Part shown: positions 56,045-63,347 of the stretch, in pieces | Numbering within the stretch: the stretch's first letter is position 1 | How the letters are laid out: the number at the start of each line of letters is the position of its first letter | Source of the DNA: CAZGSN01 sp964371655 | GTDB lineage: Bacteria > Desulfobacterota > Binatia > HRBIN30 | Assembly (NCBI GenBank): GCA_964371655.1 | Contig: CAYJOD010000001.1 | Location: 1-64,000, forward strand | Reading direction: 5' to 3' | Length of the DNA stretch: 64,000 nucleotides | Notes under the pieces: generated by a model | Databases searched by the model: none | Seen by the model: only the letters and a program-made list of their open reading frames with translations | What the model was told of the DNA's origin: nothing | Made by a program: the position numbers and the translations under genes

Positions 56045-57016
56045 TTAGTTGCTTTTCGGGCTGCGAGTCTTTCGTCTGTCCCTGGTCCGTTGGTCCTGCT
56101 TGGCCAATCTGCCGGGAGCCCCAGCCTCACGGCAACTTGGGCAAAAGGTGCGCTTGTTCTCGGACTGCTTCTTCGTCGGTGTGAACACCTGACTACAGCT
56201 CGCGCACATCGCTAGTCCATTCGCCGAACCGGTGGCGAGCCACAGTTGGACGGCGAGGTAGCCCCAAACAGAATTGTAAGCGAAGGACCGCACTGGAGTT
56301 GTACCCGACCAGTACAGCACGGGCCGCACGTCGCCCACACGTAGAAGTCCACCGACGACCATTGCAAGGAGGCCCCTCCGGTCCGGCAAGTAATCCGGTT
56401 CAGAAAGACCCTCCTCATCGGGTGGGCGTTTACCGCTGAGCCGAGACACATCGACACCCTGAAGGCCTTGCATGTCCGCCATACCCCGCCAGTCGTCAGG
56501 GTCGCCGAGATGGCCCCGGTGGAGCTGCGCAAAGAGTCGAAAGACGGCTCCGAATCCGCGAGCGTGCATACACCAGTCTTCAACTCTCTCCGCGTAAACT
56601 CCCGGACTCAGCTCTCGAAGCGGACAGCCGTCCCAGTAACCGGTTGCCCGCGATAGGCGTATTGATGTGTCATGCTTGCTGGGCTGGCCGTGCTGATTGC
56701 ACAGGTACAGCGGGCCATAGACGCGAGCGAAGGCGAAGACTTCATCGTCAGTCGCCTGGGCGAGACTGGCGAAATGCTCCGCGATGTTCTTGCTCGCGTC
56801 GGCTTCCGCCGCCCGGATGCCTTGCGAGTAGCTCCAGACAATTTCGGCACCCTTCAGTTTCATGTCTGTTGGGACCTGCCACGGGTTAGACGGCGCCGGT
56901 CTCGCCAACGCCCCGCTGGGGGTGAGCAAGCCGCTGACCTCGTGCGCCTCGAAATATTCGTGGGGTGTCATACTGAAGTCATACGCAAAAGCATGCTTGC
57001 CGCACAGAGCCCCCAT
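56045..57016 (-). CDS. Unknown protein with C-terminal CxxC zinc ribbon
   Basis: 323 residues if ATG 57016 is used; the frame stays open upstream to 57292 but that part lies over the plus-strand regulator gene and looks noncoding. Central stretch YFEAHEVSGLLTPSGALARPAPSNPWQVPTDMKL, AGFGAVFRLFAQLHRG and RPVLYWSGTTPVRSFAYNSVWGYLAVQLWLATGS. The C-terminus has CASCSQVFTPTKKQSENKRTFCPSCREAG with a basic tail, like a CGNR-type zinc finger that binds nucleic acid. It is divergent from the regulator at 57069, so both may share a control region. Function not recognised. Confidence 0.5.
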   Translation of the reverse strand: MGALCGKHAFAYDFSMTPHEYFEAHEVSGLLTPSGALARPAPSNPWQVPTDMKLKGAEIVWSYSQGIRAAEADASKNIAEHFASLAQATDDEVFAFARVYGPLYLCNQHGQPSKHDTSIRLSRATGYWDGCPLRELSPGVYAERVEDWCMHARGFGAVFRLFAQLHRGHLGDPDDWRGMADMQGLQGVDVSRLSGKRPPDEEGLSEPDYLPDRRGLLAMVVGGLLRVGDVRPVLYWSGTTPVRSFAYNSVWGYLAVQLWLATGSANGLAMCASCSQVFTPTKKQSENKRTFCPSCREAGAPGRLAKQDQRTRDRRKTRSPKSN

Positions 57017-57068
57017 AGGCTGCCCACTGAGACCGCCGCGCATAGCGGCCGGAACAGAAGGAGGCTCT

Positions 57069-57275
57069 ATGAGGATCGGTGAATTGGCTCGCCGGCTAGG
57101 TGTTTCGAGAGACAGTCTCCGGCGTCTAGAAGCCAAGGGCATACTCAAACCCGCCCGCGACTGGGCCGGACATCGTAGGTTCAGCGAAGAGGACATCGCC
57201 CGAATAGAGGCGCTCCTGTTTCCGAAGCGGTCTGCAAGCTCAGACGGGCAGCGGGTCAACAAGGGGCAGCCGTGA
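57069..57275 (+). CDS. MerR/AlpA-type helix-turn-helix regulator
   Basis: 68 residues, ATG 57069 after AAGGAGG. MRIGELARRLGVSRDSLRRLEAKGILKPARDWAGHRRFSEEDIARIEALL is a complete MerR-type DNA-binding domain without an effector domain, which is typical of mobile-element regulators. Its TGA overlaps the GTG start of the next gene (GTGA), so they are translationally coupled. It likely controls the divergent 56045-57016 gene and its own operon. Confidence 0.85.
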   Translation: MRIGELARRLGVSRDSLRRLEAKGILKPARDWAGHRRFSEEDIARIEALLFPKRSASSDGQRVNKGQP

Positions 57276-58540
57276 GCGCGAACCGACGCCAACGTTCAAC
57301 AGCCCACGGCTTGCCGCTCAATGTCCCGGAGCCTGCTCCCGCAATCTTCACAGGCCTAGTCGGAGAACTGGTCGATTTGTTCGAACCTTGCACAGAGGCT
57401 GCGCCATTCGCGATTGCGTCCCAGTTCATCGTGATGTTTGGGAATGCGATTGGCCATGGTCCCGTCTTCTACGTTGGTGAGACGCCGCACTACATGAACG
57501 AATTTCTCGCGATCGTTGGCACCTCATCACGAGCGAGAAAGGGCGACTCAAAACATATCGCTTCGCGACCACTGGAAATGGCCGATGAACAGTGGGCTAA
57601 GACCTGCATCGCAAGCGGCTTGTCCTCGGGTGAGGGTTTGATCTCTCAGGTTCAAGACCCACCAGAAAACGGGAACGATGACGATGACGACGACGAGGAG
57701 CGGGACAAGCGGTTGCTTGTCATCGAAACCGAATTCTCGGCTACGCTGAAACAGTTTCACCGCAATGAGAACATCCTTTCGAATACTCTTCGCGATGCTT
57801 GGGACTCGAAGTCACCGCTTCGCACGCTCACGAAGAACAGTCCGTTGAAGGCCTCCGACGCTCACATCAGCATCATCGCCCACACCACGCCCGAGGACCT
57901 GAAGCGGTACCTCACCAATACCGAGGTGGCGAACGGCATGGGAAATCGGTTCATGTTCGCCCTCGTTCACCGGACGAAGCACCTGCCGAGCCCACCCCGA
58001 GCGCCACAAGACAAGCTGCGGGCTTTCGTGAAGAAGGTGGCTGCGACTCTTCACTATGCGGCTGGCGTGGGGGAGATGACGAGAAGCCCGAAAGCGGAAC
58101 AATTCTGGCATGAGATCTACCCACAGCTCACCGAGGAAGAACCCGGCTTAGTTGGTCAGATGCTCGCTCGGAGCGAAGCCCACGTGCTTCGACTTTCGGC
58201 GCTTTATGCGCTTCTAGCGCAACGATCAGTGATCCGGCGCTGTGACATCGAAGCGGCGCTAGCCTTCTGGAAATACTGCGCCGACAGCACGCGAGCGATC
58301 TTCGCCAAGATGACGGGAAACAAGCATGCTGACGATATTCTTGCGGCTTTGCCTCCAGGTACCGAGAGGACACCTACCGACATTCGCGACCAAGTGTTTT
58401 CGAATCACGTATCCCGCGAAGAACTCAATATCGCTCTAGCACTGCTCGAAGAGCTTGGAGAAGTAACTCTTAGAACGGAAGACACTGGAGGCCGTCCCAG
58501 AACAGTGGTCACTCGAATTGAGAACGGTGGCAAGAGATGA
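57272..58540 (+). CDS. DUF3987-like primase/helicase-type protein of the island
   Basis: 422 residues, GTG start coupled to the previous stop. Features: PEPAPAIFTGLVGELVDLFEPCTEAAPFAIASQFIVMFGN, EFLAIVGTSSRARKGDSKH (P-loop-like GTSSRARKG), LLVIETEFSATLKQFHRNENILSNTLRDAWD and HISIIAHTTPEDLKRYL, in the order of DUF3987/YfjI-type proteins found in phages and islands, often fused to or next to primases. An Asp/Glu run (NDDDDDDEERD) sits in the middle. It may help island replication after excision. The excisionase gene overlaps its end. Confidence 0.7.
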   Translation: MSANRRQRSTAHGLPLNVPEPAPAIFTGLVGELVDLFEPCTEAAPFAIASQFIVMFGNAIGHGPVFYVGETPHYMNEFLAIVGTSSRARKGDSKHIASRPLEMADEQWAKTCIASGLSSGEGLISQVQDPPENGNDDDDDDEERDKRLLVIETEFSATLKQFHRNENILSNTLRDAWDSKSPLRTLTKNSPLKASDAHISIIAHTTPEDLKRYLTNTEVANGMGNRFMFALVHRTKHLPSPPRAPQDKLRAFVKKVAATLHYAAGVGEMTRSPKAEQFWHEIYPQLTEEEPGLVGQMLARSEAHVLRLSALYALLAQRSVIRRCDIEAALAFWKYCADSTRAIFAKMTGNKHADDILAALPPGTERTPTDIRDQVFSNHVSREELNIALALLEELGEVTLRTEDTGGRPRTVVTRIENGGKR

Positions 58541-58788
58541 ATGACGACAGGCATGCGCTCAATGCGTCAAAAGCGTCAAATGGTCGTGATCGACTACCCG
58601 ACGATCGCCTTTTGGACGCCCGAGAAGCAGCCGAACTGCTCGGACTGAAACCCTCGACCCTGTACCAATGGGCTTACGAACGGCGTATTCCCATCGTCAA
58701 GCTGTTCGGGCGTTCGCTTCGATTCAGACTGAGCACGATTCAGAAGCTCATCGTGGATTCCGAGCAGCCCGCATTGCGTGAACGTTGA
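58537..58788 (+). CDS. Excisionase-like helix-turn-helix protein (island 1)
   Basis: 83 residues; start overlaps the previous stop (ATGA). LLDAREAAELLGLKPSTLYQWAYERRIPIVKLFGRSLRFRLSTIQKLI is the AlpA/Xis winged-helix motif. It is clearly paralogous to the excisionase of the second island (61910-62116), sharing EAAxxLGLKPSTLYQWAYERRI. It helps the integrase choose excision. Confidence 0.85.
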   Translation: MNDDRHALNASKASNGRDRLPDDRLLDAREAAELLGLKPSTLYQWAYERRIPIVKLFGRSLRFRLSTIQKLIVDSEQPALRER

Positions 58789-58824
58789 CTAGCTATAACC
58801 CATACGTTAGACGAGGATGCCTAC

Positions 58825-59052
58825 GTGGAAAGTATCAAGCGAGTGCGGAAAGCCAAGGGAATGAGCCTAGCCGACGTGGCAGAGCGAACCGGGTTCCACG
58901 GCGAAGCCGTGGCTCGTGCGGAACGCGCGGGCGTCGATCCTCGGGCTTCCACTTTGGCGGCGCTTGCCAAGGCTTTAGAAGTCCCGGTGTGTGAGCTGTT
59001 CGAAGAAAGCGGGCATGGACGAGACCAAAGAAAACGGCGCGCGAAAAAGTAA
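58825..59052 (+). CDS. XRE-family HTH regulator
   Basis: 75 residues from a GTG: VRKAKGMSLADVAERTGFHGEAVARAERAGVDPRASTLAALAKALEVPVCELFEE is a full Cro/CI-type helix-turn-helix. It lies between excisionase and integrase and overlaps the integrase start by about 38 bases in another frame. A likely repressor of the int/xis genes. Confidence 0.85.
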   Translation: MESIKRVRKAKGMSLADVAERTGFHGEAVARAERAGVDPRASTLAALAKALEVPVCELFEESGHGRDQRKRRAKK

Positions 59053-60262
59053 GACGCGTGATCGTGGTCTATTCGAGCGTCCGAAGGGCTCGGGCGTTTG
59101 GTGGGTCCGCTACGTCGACGAACACGGGCGTCTACACCGCGAAAAGGTCGGACCCAAGGGCCTGGCGACCAAGGTCTACCAGAAGCGCAAGAACGAGGTT
59201 CAGGAGCGCCGGTTCTTCCCCGAGCGCATTGGTCGGCGCGACGTGCTGGTGTCCGAAATGATCGACGAACACCTAGGCCGCGTCAAAGGTATCTTGCGGA
59301 GCTACTACAGCCACAAGCTCTATGCTGGCTACTGGAAGAAGGCGCTTCCCAACAAGTCCCTAAGGCAAGTCGTGCCCGGTGATATCGAGCGCTACGTGGC
59401 CAAGCGCATCACCCAAGTTTCACCGGCTAGCGTGAACCGTGAGCTTGCGTTCTTGAAGCGCGTTTTCAACGTGGCCATCGCCGATGGGAAAGCGGAGTCG
59501 AATCCGGTTCGTTCGGTGAAGCTCTTCAAAGAGAACAACAAGCGCGTCCGCTTCCTTGCTCCAGAGGAGGAGACGGCGTTGCGTAAGGCTATCGGCGAAG
59601 AAGAATGGCCGCTGGTCGCGGTAGCGATGCACACCGGGCTCAGGCAGGCAGAACAGTTTCACCTGCGATGGGAGCACGTCGACTTCAATACGGGGATTCT
59701 GACCGTATCGCGTTCAAAACACGGCGAGCTGCGACGCGTGTCGATGAACGACACCGTGCGCGAGATTCTGCGCTCGCGTCCCAGTCGCTTGAAGAGCAAG
59801 TGGGTGTTCTCAAGCGAGACCGGGGAAACACCGATCGACGCCAAGAACTATATGCACCGGGTTTTCTCGAAAGCGCTGACCGATGGCAAGATTGAGGGAT
59901 TCAGGTGGCACGACTTGAGGCACACCTTCGCGAGTCGGCTTGTGATGGCAGGCGTTGACCTGCGCACCGTTCAAGATCTGCTGGGCCACAAGAACGTGGC
60001 AATGACTCTGCGATACTCGCACCTATCGCCGGCACACCAGTTGGACGCGGTGCAACGCTTGAACGCGAAACCGGCAACTGACACCACTACTGACACCGGC
60101 AAGGAAGCGCAGCGTGCAGCGGTTGGGGCTGACACGCAACCTGAGGATTCAAAAGGGAAAGAAAACGCTCCCTGGCTGACTCGAACAGCCGACCCCTTGA
60201 TTCGTAGTCAAGTGCTCTATCCATCTGAGCTAAGGGAGCGTACCGGCGTGAGAGCGGGTTGA
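59015..60262 (+). CDS. int: Tyrosine recombinase/integrase (tRNA-Arg island)
   Basis: 415 residues from ATG 59015. N-terminal AP2-like arm (GLFERPKGSGVWWVRYVDEHGRLHREKVG), core-binding domain, and catalytic domain with Arg in HTGLRQAEQF, His-x-x-Arg in HDLRHTFASRLV, GHKN and nucleophile Tyr in MTLRYSHLSP. The last 30 residues (PWLTRTADPLIRSQVLYPSELRER) are the antisense reading of tRNA-Arg, so the gene overlaps its own attachment site, a common trait of tRNA-targeting integrases. It is about half identical by eye to the integrase at 60626-61867. Confidence 0.95.
   Translation: MDETKENGARKSKTRDRGLFERPKGSGVWWVRYVDEHGRLHREKVGPKGLATKVYQKRKNEVQERRFFPERIGRRDVLVSEMIDEHLGRVKGILRSYYSHKLYAGYWKKALPNKSLRQVVPGDIERYVAKRITQVSPASVNRELAFLKRVFNVAIADGKAESNPVRSVKLFKENNKRVRFLAPEEETALRKAIGEEEWPLVAVAMHTGLRQAEQFHLRWEHVDFNTGILTVSRSKHGELRRVSMNDTVREILRSRPSRLKSKWVFSSETGETPIDAKNYMHRVFSKALTDGKIEGFRWHDLRHTFASRLVMAGVDLRTVQDLLGHKNVAMTLRYSHLSPAHQLDAVQRLNAKPATDTTTDTGKEAQRAAVGADTQPEDSKGKENAPWLTRTADPLIRSQVLYPSELRERTGVRAG
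60164..60209. repeat. attR: tRNA-Arg 3' half, intact side
   Basis: 46 bases identical to attL at 52618-52663. Spans the 3' end to the anticodon loop of the tRNA below. Confidence 0.92.
60166..60239 (-). tRNA. tRNA-Arg (anticodon ACG)
   Basis: Read on the minus strand: acceptor GCTCCCT pairs with AGGGAGC, then TA, D arm GCTC-AGATGGATA-GAGC, anticodon arm CTTGA-CTACGAA-TCAAG with ACG, and T arm with GTTCGAGTC. 74 bases, discriminator G, CCA not encoded. The whole gene is intact, although its 3' half is duplicated at attL. Confidence 0.93.
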
Positions 60263-60340
60263 AGTAACACGCAGGTGCGGCGGCTGCAAGACGGTGAGCG
60301 GAACTGTCGACGCACCAGCATGTGAAAGGAAGCGAGTCCA

Positions 60341-60487
60341 CCGCAGAGACGCGGAAGCGCTGAGGCTGCGAGCCCACAAAGAAGGGTTTCGGCGAATCAA
60401 GGCTCGTTGACAATCAGGCTCGACCTTCCCGTCCCTAGACGTTGGTTCGTTCTTCTCTCTGCGTTTCAGCGCCTCTGCGGTGAGATC
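60341..60487. repeat. Dispersed repeat family E, inverted pair
   Basis: CCACCGCAGAGACGCGGAAG (60339-60358) mirrors TTCAGCGCCTCTGCGGTGAG (about 60464-60483). Related to 21160-21190. It fills most of the gap between the two tRNA genes (60263-60614). Confidence 0.7.
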
Positions 60488-60614
60488 CCTTATCAGATTG
60501 ACCCGCGGGTCCTTTCGGTGCCTCGGTGTGCGAGTGCTTCGGTCTTGCATCGGAACCCTCGCTGCACTTGCTCGCCACGCCGCCGATCCGCTAAACAGGC
60601 ACGCTTCGCAGCAT

Positions 60615-60688
60615 GGCGGCGTAGCTCAGGTGGCTAGAGCGAGGGTCTCATAATCCCTAGGTCCGTGGTTCGAGTCCACGCGCCGCCA
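60615..60688 (+). tRNA. tRNA-Met (anticodon CAT)
   Basis: Acceptor GGCGGCG pairs with CGCCGCC; D arm GCTCAGGTGGCTAGAGC; anticodon loop CTCATAA with CAT; T arm GTGGTTCGAGTCCAC; discriminator A. The acceptor begins with a G-C pair, so it is elongator-like rather than initiator. One T-T mismatch is at the base of the anticodon loop. CCA is not encoded. A modified Ile2 tRNA cannot be fully excluded. Confidence 0.9.
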
Positions 60689-61867
60689 TTCCCCTCTTTT
60701 CTTAATGATTTCAGCAGGTCGCGCAGAAGCGCCTACCACCGTTTTATCCGCCTCTTTTTCACTGGTGCCGGTAGTGGTGCCGGTTTGCGCTCTATCTAGC
60801 CGTTTTACCGCATCTAATTGGTGTTCAGGGGACAGATGTGAGTACCGAAGTGTCATCGTCAGGGTCTTGTGACCCATCAGTTCCTGGACCGTCCGGATGT
60901 CGACACCGGCCATCACCAGGCGGCTGGCGAAGGTGTGCCGAAGACAATGCCACGAGAACCTGCCGATCCCCGCAGCTGCCAGCGCCGGAAGGAAACGCCG
61001 GTTCACGAAGTTCTGCGCGTCGGTCGCCTTCTCGCCGGTGACGTTCGGAAAAACGTAGTCGCTCTTCAACCGACTCGGCCGCGTGCGCAGAATCTCGCGC
61101 ACCGTGTCGTTCATCGGCACGCGCCGCGTCTCGCCGTGCTTCGAGCACGGCACGGTAACGAGGCCCGTGGCGAAGTCGATGTTTTCCCAGAGCAGGTTGA
61201 ATTGCTCGCCGCGTCGCAGTCCGGTGTGCATGGCCACCGCGACCATTGGCCATGCTTCTTCGCCGATCGCTTCTCGAAGCGCCGTCTCTTCCTCGGCCGA
61301 GAGAAAGCGCACGCGCTGGTTGTTCTCCTTCGAGAACATCTTCGGCCGCACCGGATTCACTTCGAGCTTGCCGTCCTCGATGGCGACGTTGAAGACGCGT
61401 CGTAGGAACGCCAACTCGCGATTGATCGTCGCCGGCGCCAGCGGCCGTTCCTTCCGGCGTGGCTTGAGCCGCGCGGCAGCGCGCCGCTTCGCAACGTACC
61501 GCTCGATGTCACCTGGAACGATCTCTCGCAGCGTCCGACGCGGCAGCGCGTCTTTCCACATCTTGCCGTAGCGTTCGTAGTGATCGAACCAGCGCAGCCG
61601 GTCCTTGTTGCGCGTCAGGAAGTCGTCGATCGTAGCCGAGAGGAGCACGTCGCGCCGGCGGATGCGTTCCGGGAAGAAGCGCCGCTCTTGAATCTCGTTC
61701 TTGCGCTTCTGGTAGACCTTCAGCGCCAGGCTCTTGCGCCCTACGCTCTCGCGATGCTCGCGCCCGCTCTCGTCGTGGTAACGGACCCACCAAATGTCGG
61801 AGCCCTTCGGTCGTTCGAAGAGCCCGCGTGGGATCGTTCGCACCCGCTTTCGTTTCCGCTTGTTCAC
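60626..61867 (-). CDS. int: Tyrosine recombinase/integrase (tRNA-Met island)
   Basis: 413 residues from a GTG. Same layout as the integrase at 59015-60262: RGLFERPKGSDIWWVRYHDESGREHRESVG, PGDIERYVAKR, catalytic HTGLRRGEQF, HCLRHTFASRLVMAGVD, LMGHKTLTMTLRYSHLSPEHQLDAV. The last residues (EWRRVDSNHGPRDYETLALAT) are the antisense reading of tRNA-Met(CAT), so this one targets that tRNA. It lies to the right of the tRNA 3' end, so its element extends right and leaves the window. It converges on the first integrase. Confidence 0.95.
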   Translation of the reverse strand: MNKRKRKRVRTIPRGLFERPKGSDIWWVRYHDESGREHRESVGRKSLALKVYQKRKNEIQERRFFPERIRRRDVLLSATIDDFLTRNKDRLRWFDHYERYGKMWKDALPRRTLREIVPGDIERYVAKRRAAARLKPRRKERPLAPATINRELAFLRRVFNVAIEDGKLEVNPVRPKMFSKENNQRVRFLSAEEETALREAIGEEAWPMVAVAMHTGLRRGEQFNLLWENIDFATGLVTVPCSKHGETRRVPMNDTVREILRTRPSRLKSDYVFPNVTGEKATDAQNFVNRRFLPALAAAGIGRFSWHCLRHTFASRLVMAGVDIRTVQELMGHKTLTMTLRYSHLSPEHQLDAVKRLDRAQTGTTTGTSEKEADKTVVGASARPAEIIKKRGEWRRVDSNHGPRDYETLALAT

Positions 61868-61909
61868 GTCGATGCTCTCGGCTTAGTGACCTACTTCTAG
61901 CACGAGCAC

Positions 61910-62116
61910 CTACTCGCCGTCTCGCTCAACCGACGACCGTAACGCCGGTCGATCCGATTTCGCGATCAACTTCTCGATCGCGCTCAAGCGGAAACGCAGC
62001 GCACCGCCCAGCTTCACGTGCGCGATGCGGCGCTCGTACGCCCATTGGTACAGCGTCGACGGCTTCAAGCCCAGCATGCTGGCGGCTTCAGTTACATTCA
62101 GGAGTCGTTCGCTCAT
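61910..62116 (-). CDS. Excisionase-like helix-turn-helix protein (island 2)
   Basis: 68 residues; start at 62116 after AAGGAG (the frame runs open to 62155). MSERLLNVTEAASMLGLKPSTLYQWAYERRIAHVKLGGALRFRLSAIEKLI is an AlpA/Xis domain, paralogous to the protein at 58537-58788. It is located just upstream of the integrase on the same strand, as expected for xis-int. Confidence 0.88.
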   Translation of the reverse strand: MSERLLNVTEAASMLGLKPSTLYQWAYERRIAHVKLGGALRFRLSAIEKLIAKSDRPALRSSVERDGE

Positions 62117-62155
62117 TTCGTGTCTCCTTGCATTGCTGCCCGCAAGGATAGACAC

Positions 62156-62323
62156 GCTTCGGAAACGCGCGAGCTTTGGACCGACAGCGATATCTATGAC
62201 GTGCCTACGCTCTCATTCGCGTTCGGGCGACCAGCCAGCCCAGACGAAGTCGGCGCGCCACGCGCAGGGACCCACAGACCATAAAGAGCATCACCACGAG
62301 ACAGAAGGAACAACGGGAGTAGG
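62156..62323. other. Short gap, no gene
   Basis: 168 bases between the toxin-antitoxin pair and excisionase. Nothing recognisable. Confidence 0.4.
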
Positions 62324-62641
62324 TCACGCCACAGCGTCGAGACCGTTCTTGGCCACCAGAGACAAGAGTTTCAGGGAGGCTCCTTGCGGGTTCTTTTCAC
62401 CGCGTTCCCACTGGCTGATCAAACCGGTTGTGACGTTGAGATAGCGGGCGAACACGGCCTGGCTAGCGCCTTCCCGGAGCCGCAGGGCACGAATATCCTT
62501 TGGCTTTAGAGGACGCACCGGTGTCAGGCACATCGCATCGAACTTACGCATGGTCTTCTTGTCCATGATGCCCGCGGCATGGAGGCCTTCGGCGGTCTCA
62601 TGGACCGATCCCATTAGCGAGCTACGGTATTGCTGTTTCAT
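62324..62641 (-). CDS. XRE-type antitoxin (HigA-like)
   Basis: 105 residues from ATG 62641, whose ATGA overlaps the toxin stop. C-terminal XRE motif: KPKDIRALRLREGASQAVFARYLNVTTGLISQWERGEKNPQGASLKLL. The N-terminal half (HETAEGLHAAGIMDKKTMRKFDAMCL) would contact the toxin. The order toxin then antitoxin is that of HigBA-type modules. It should repress its own promoter at 63035-63053. Confidence 0.85.
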   Translation of the reverse strand: MKQQYRSSLMGSVHETAEGLHAAGIMDKKTMRKFDAMCLTPVRPLKPKDIRALRLREGASQAVFARYLNVTTGLISQWERGEKNPQGASLKLLSLVAKNGLDAVA

Positions 62642-63009
62642 TCGCACATTACCTCAATCAGAGTTCCCGAGGCGATCGCTATCGCGAGCGTCTCGTCAGG
62701 ATAGGTCAACAGTTCCGACGCGAGGGCCTTGAGCGCGACCAACTCGTCATCACGGATGTTGTCTTGGTCACTCTTCGCGAAGCCGTAGACGAAAAACGCC
62801 CGTGTGCGCGCTTTGTAAAGCACCATCGTGCGGTACCCACCGGACTTTCCCTTGCCCCGCCGGGCGACGCGGAGCTTGATAACGCCGCCGCCGAGGTCTG
62901 CATCTACAATCCCACGATCCGCATCACGAGCGGCCTTGCATAGGGCCATATCGTCGAGAGCTGCTTTTCGCGCAAACCGTGCGAAGGCTTTGTTCTTGAA
63001 TACCCGCAC
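62638..63009 (-). CDS. RelE/HigB-like mRNA interferase toxin
   Basis: 123 residues from a GTG. MRVFKNKAFARFARKAALDDMALCKAARDADRGIVDADLGGGVIKLRVARRGKGKSGGYRTMVLYKARTRAFFVYGFAKSDQDNI follows the PF06296-type RelE-like family, with the GGYRTMVLYK strand and basic patch (RRGKGKSGG) expected at the ribosome-bound active site. Likely cuts mRNA in translation. It is the first gene of the pair and overlaps the antitoxin by 4 bases. Confidence 0.85.
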   Translation of the reverse strand: MRVFKNKAFARFARKAALDDMALCKAARDADRGIVDADLGGGVIKLRVARRGKGKSGGYRTMVLYKARTRAFFVYGFAKSDQDNIRDDELVALKALASELLTYPDETLAIAIASGTLIEVMCE

Positions 63010-63034
63010 CCAGCCACATGCTTCCGCAAACTCT

Positions 63035-63053
63035 TATAGCACCTAGTGCTATA
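63035..63053. promoter_or_regulatory. Palindromic operator of the toxin-antitoxin pair
   Basis: TATAGCAC-CTA-GTGCTATA, perfect 8-bp arms around a 3-base centre, 26 bases upstream of the toxin start. The TATA box-like arm can double as a -10 element on the minus strand, so binding of the antitoxin would block RNA polymerase. Confidence 0.65.
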
Positions 63054-63347
63054 GTTCGTAAAGTCCCGATCAGGGCGGCTACCGTCAGAATCTCCCTTTC
63101 ACCGTTCTCGATCGCCGAGACGGTGCGGCAGGTGTGGCCGGCCGGTAGCCCCCGCCATGTCGTTAATTCTGTCTGGTCTGTCTTCGTCTCTTGAACAGTG
63201 AAGTCGTTGTCGGTCCAACAATGCCGCCCACACCTCCCTTTGCGATGCTGTGCGCTCACAAGGAGCGATCATCGTGCTGCGATTCTTTGACACCTTTGCT
63301 CGGAATGCCGTACCATGAACTTGTTAATCCCGTTTCTTCCTTCCCCT
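63054..63347. other. Divergent region before parA, no firm gene
   Basis: 294 bases between the toxin-antitoxin operator and parA. Overlapping short minus-strand frames (62924-63259, 63099-63293) lack a recognisable domain. Confidence 0.4.

Larger units (their letters stand above)
52618..60209. mobile_element. Genomic island integrated at tRNA-Arg(ACG)
   Basis: Bounded by 46-bp direct repeats (52618-52663 and 60164-60209). Contents: a DUF1566 exoprotein gene, a minus-strand cluster of three unknown genes, a Cys-zinc protein, a plus-strand set of regulator, DUF3987-like protein, excisionase and XRE regulator (57069-59052), and a tyrosine integrase at the right end whose C-terminus overlaps the intact tRNA gene. 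About 7.5 kb. No capsid or conjugation gene is visible, so it is a satellite-sized element that may need a helper. Confidence 0.88.
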
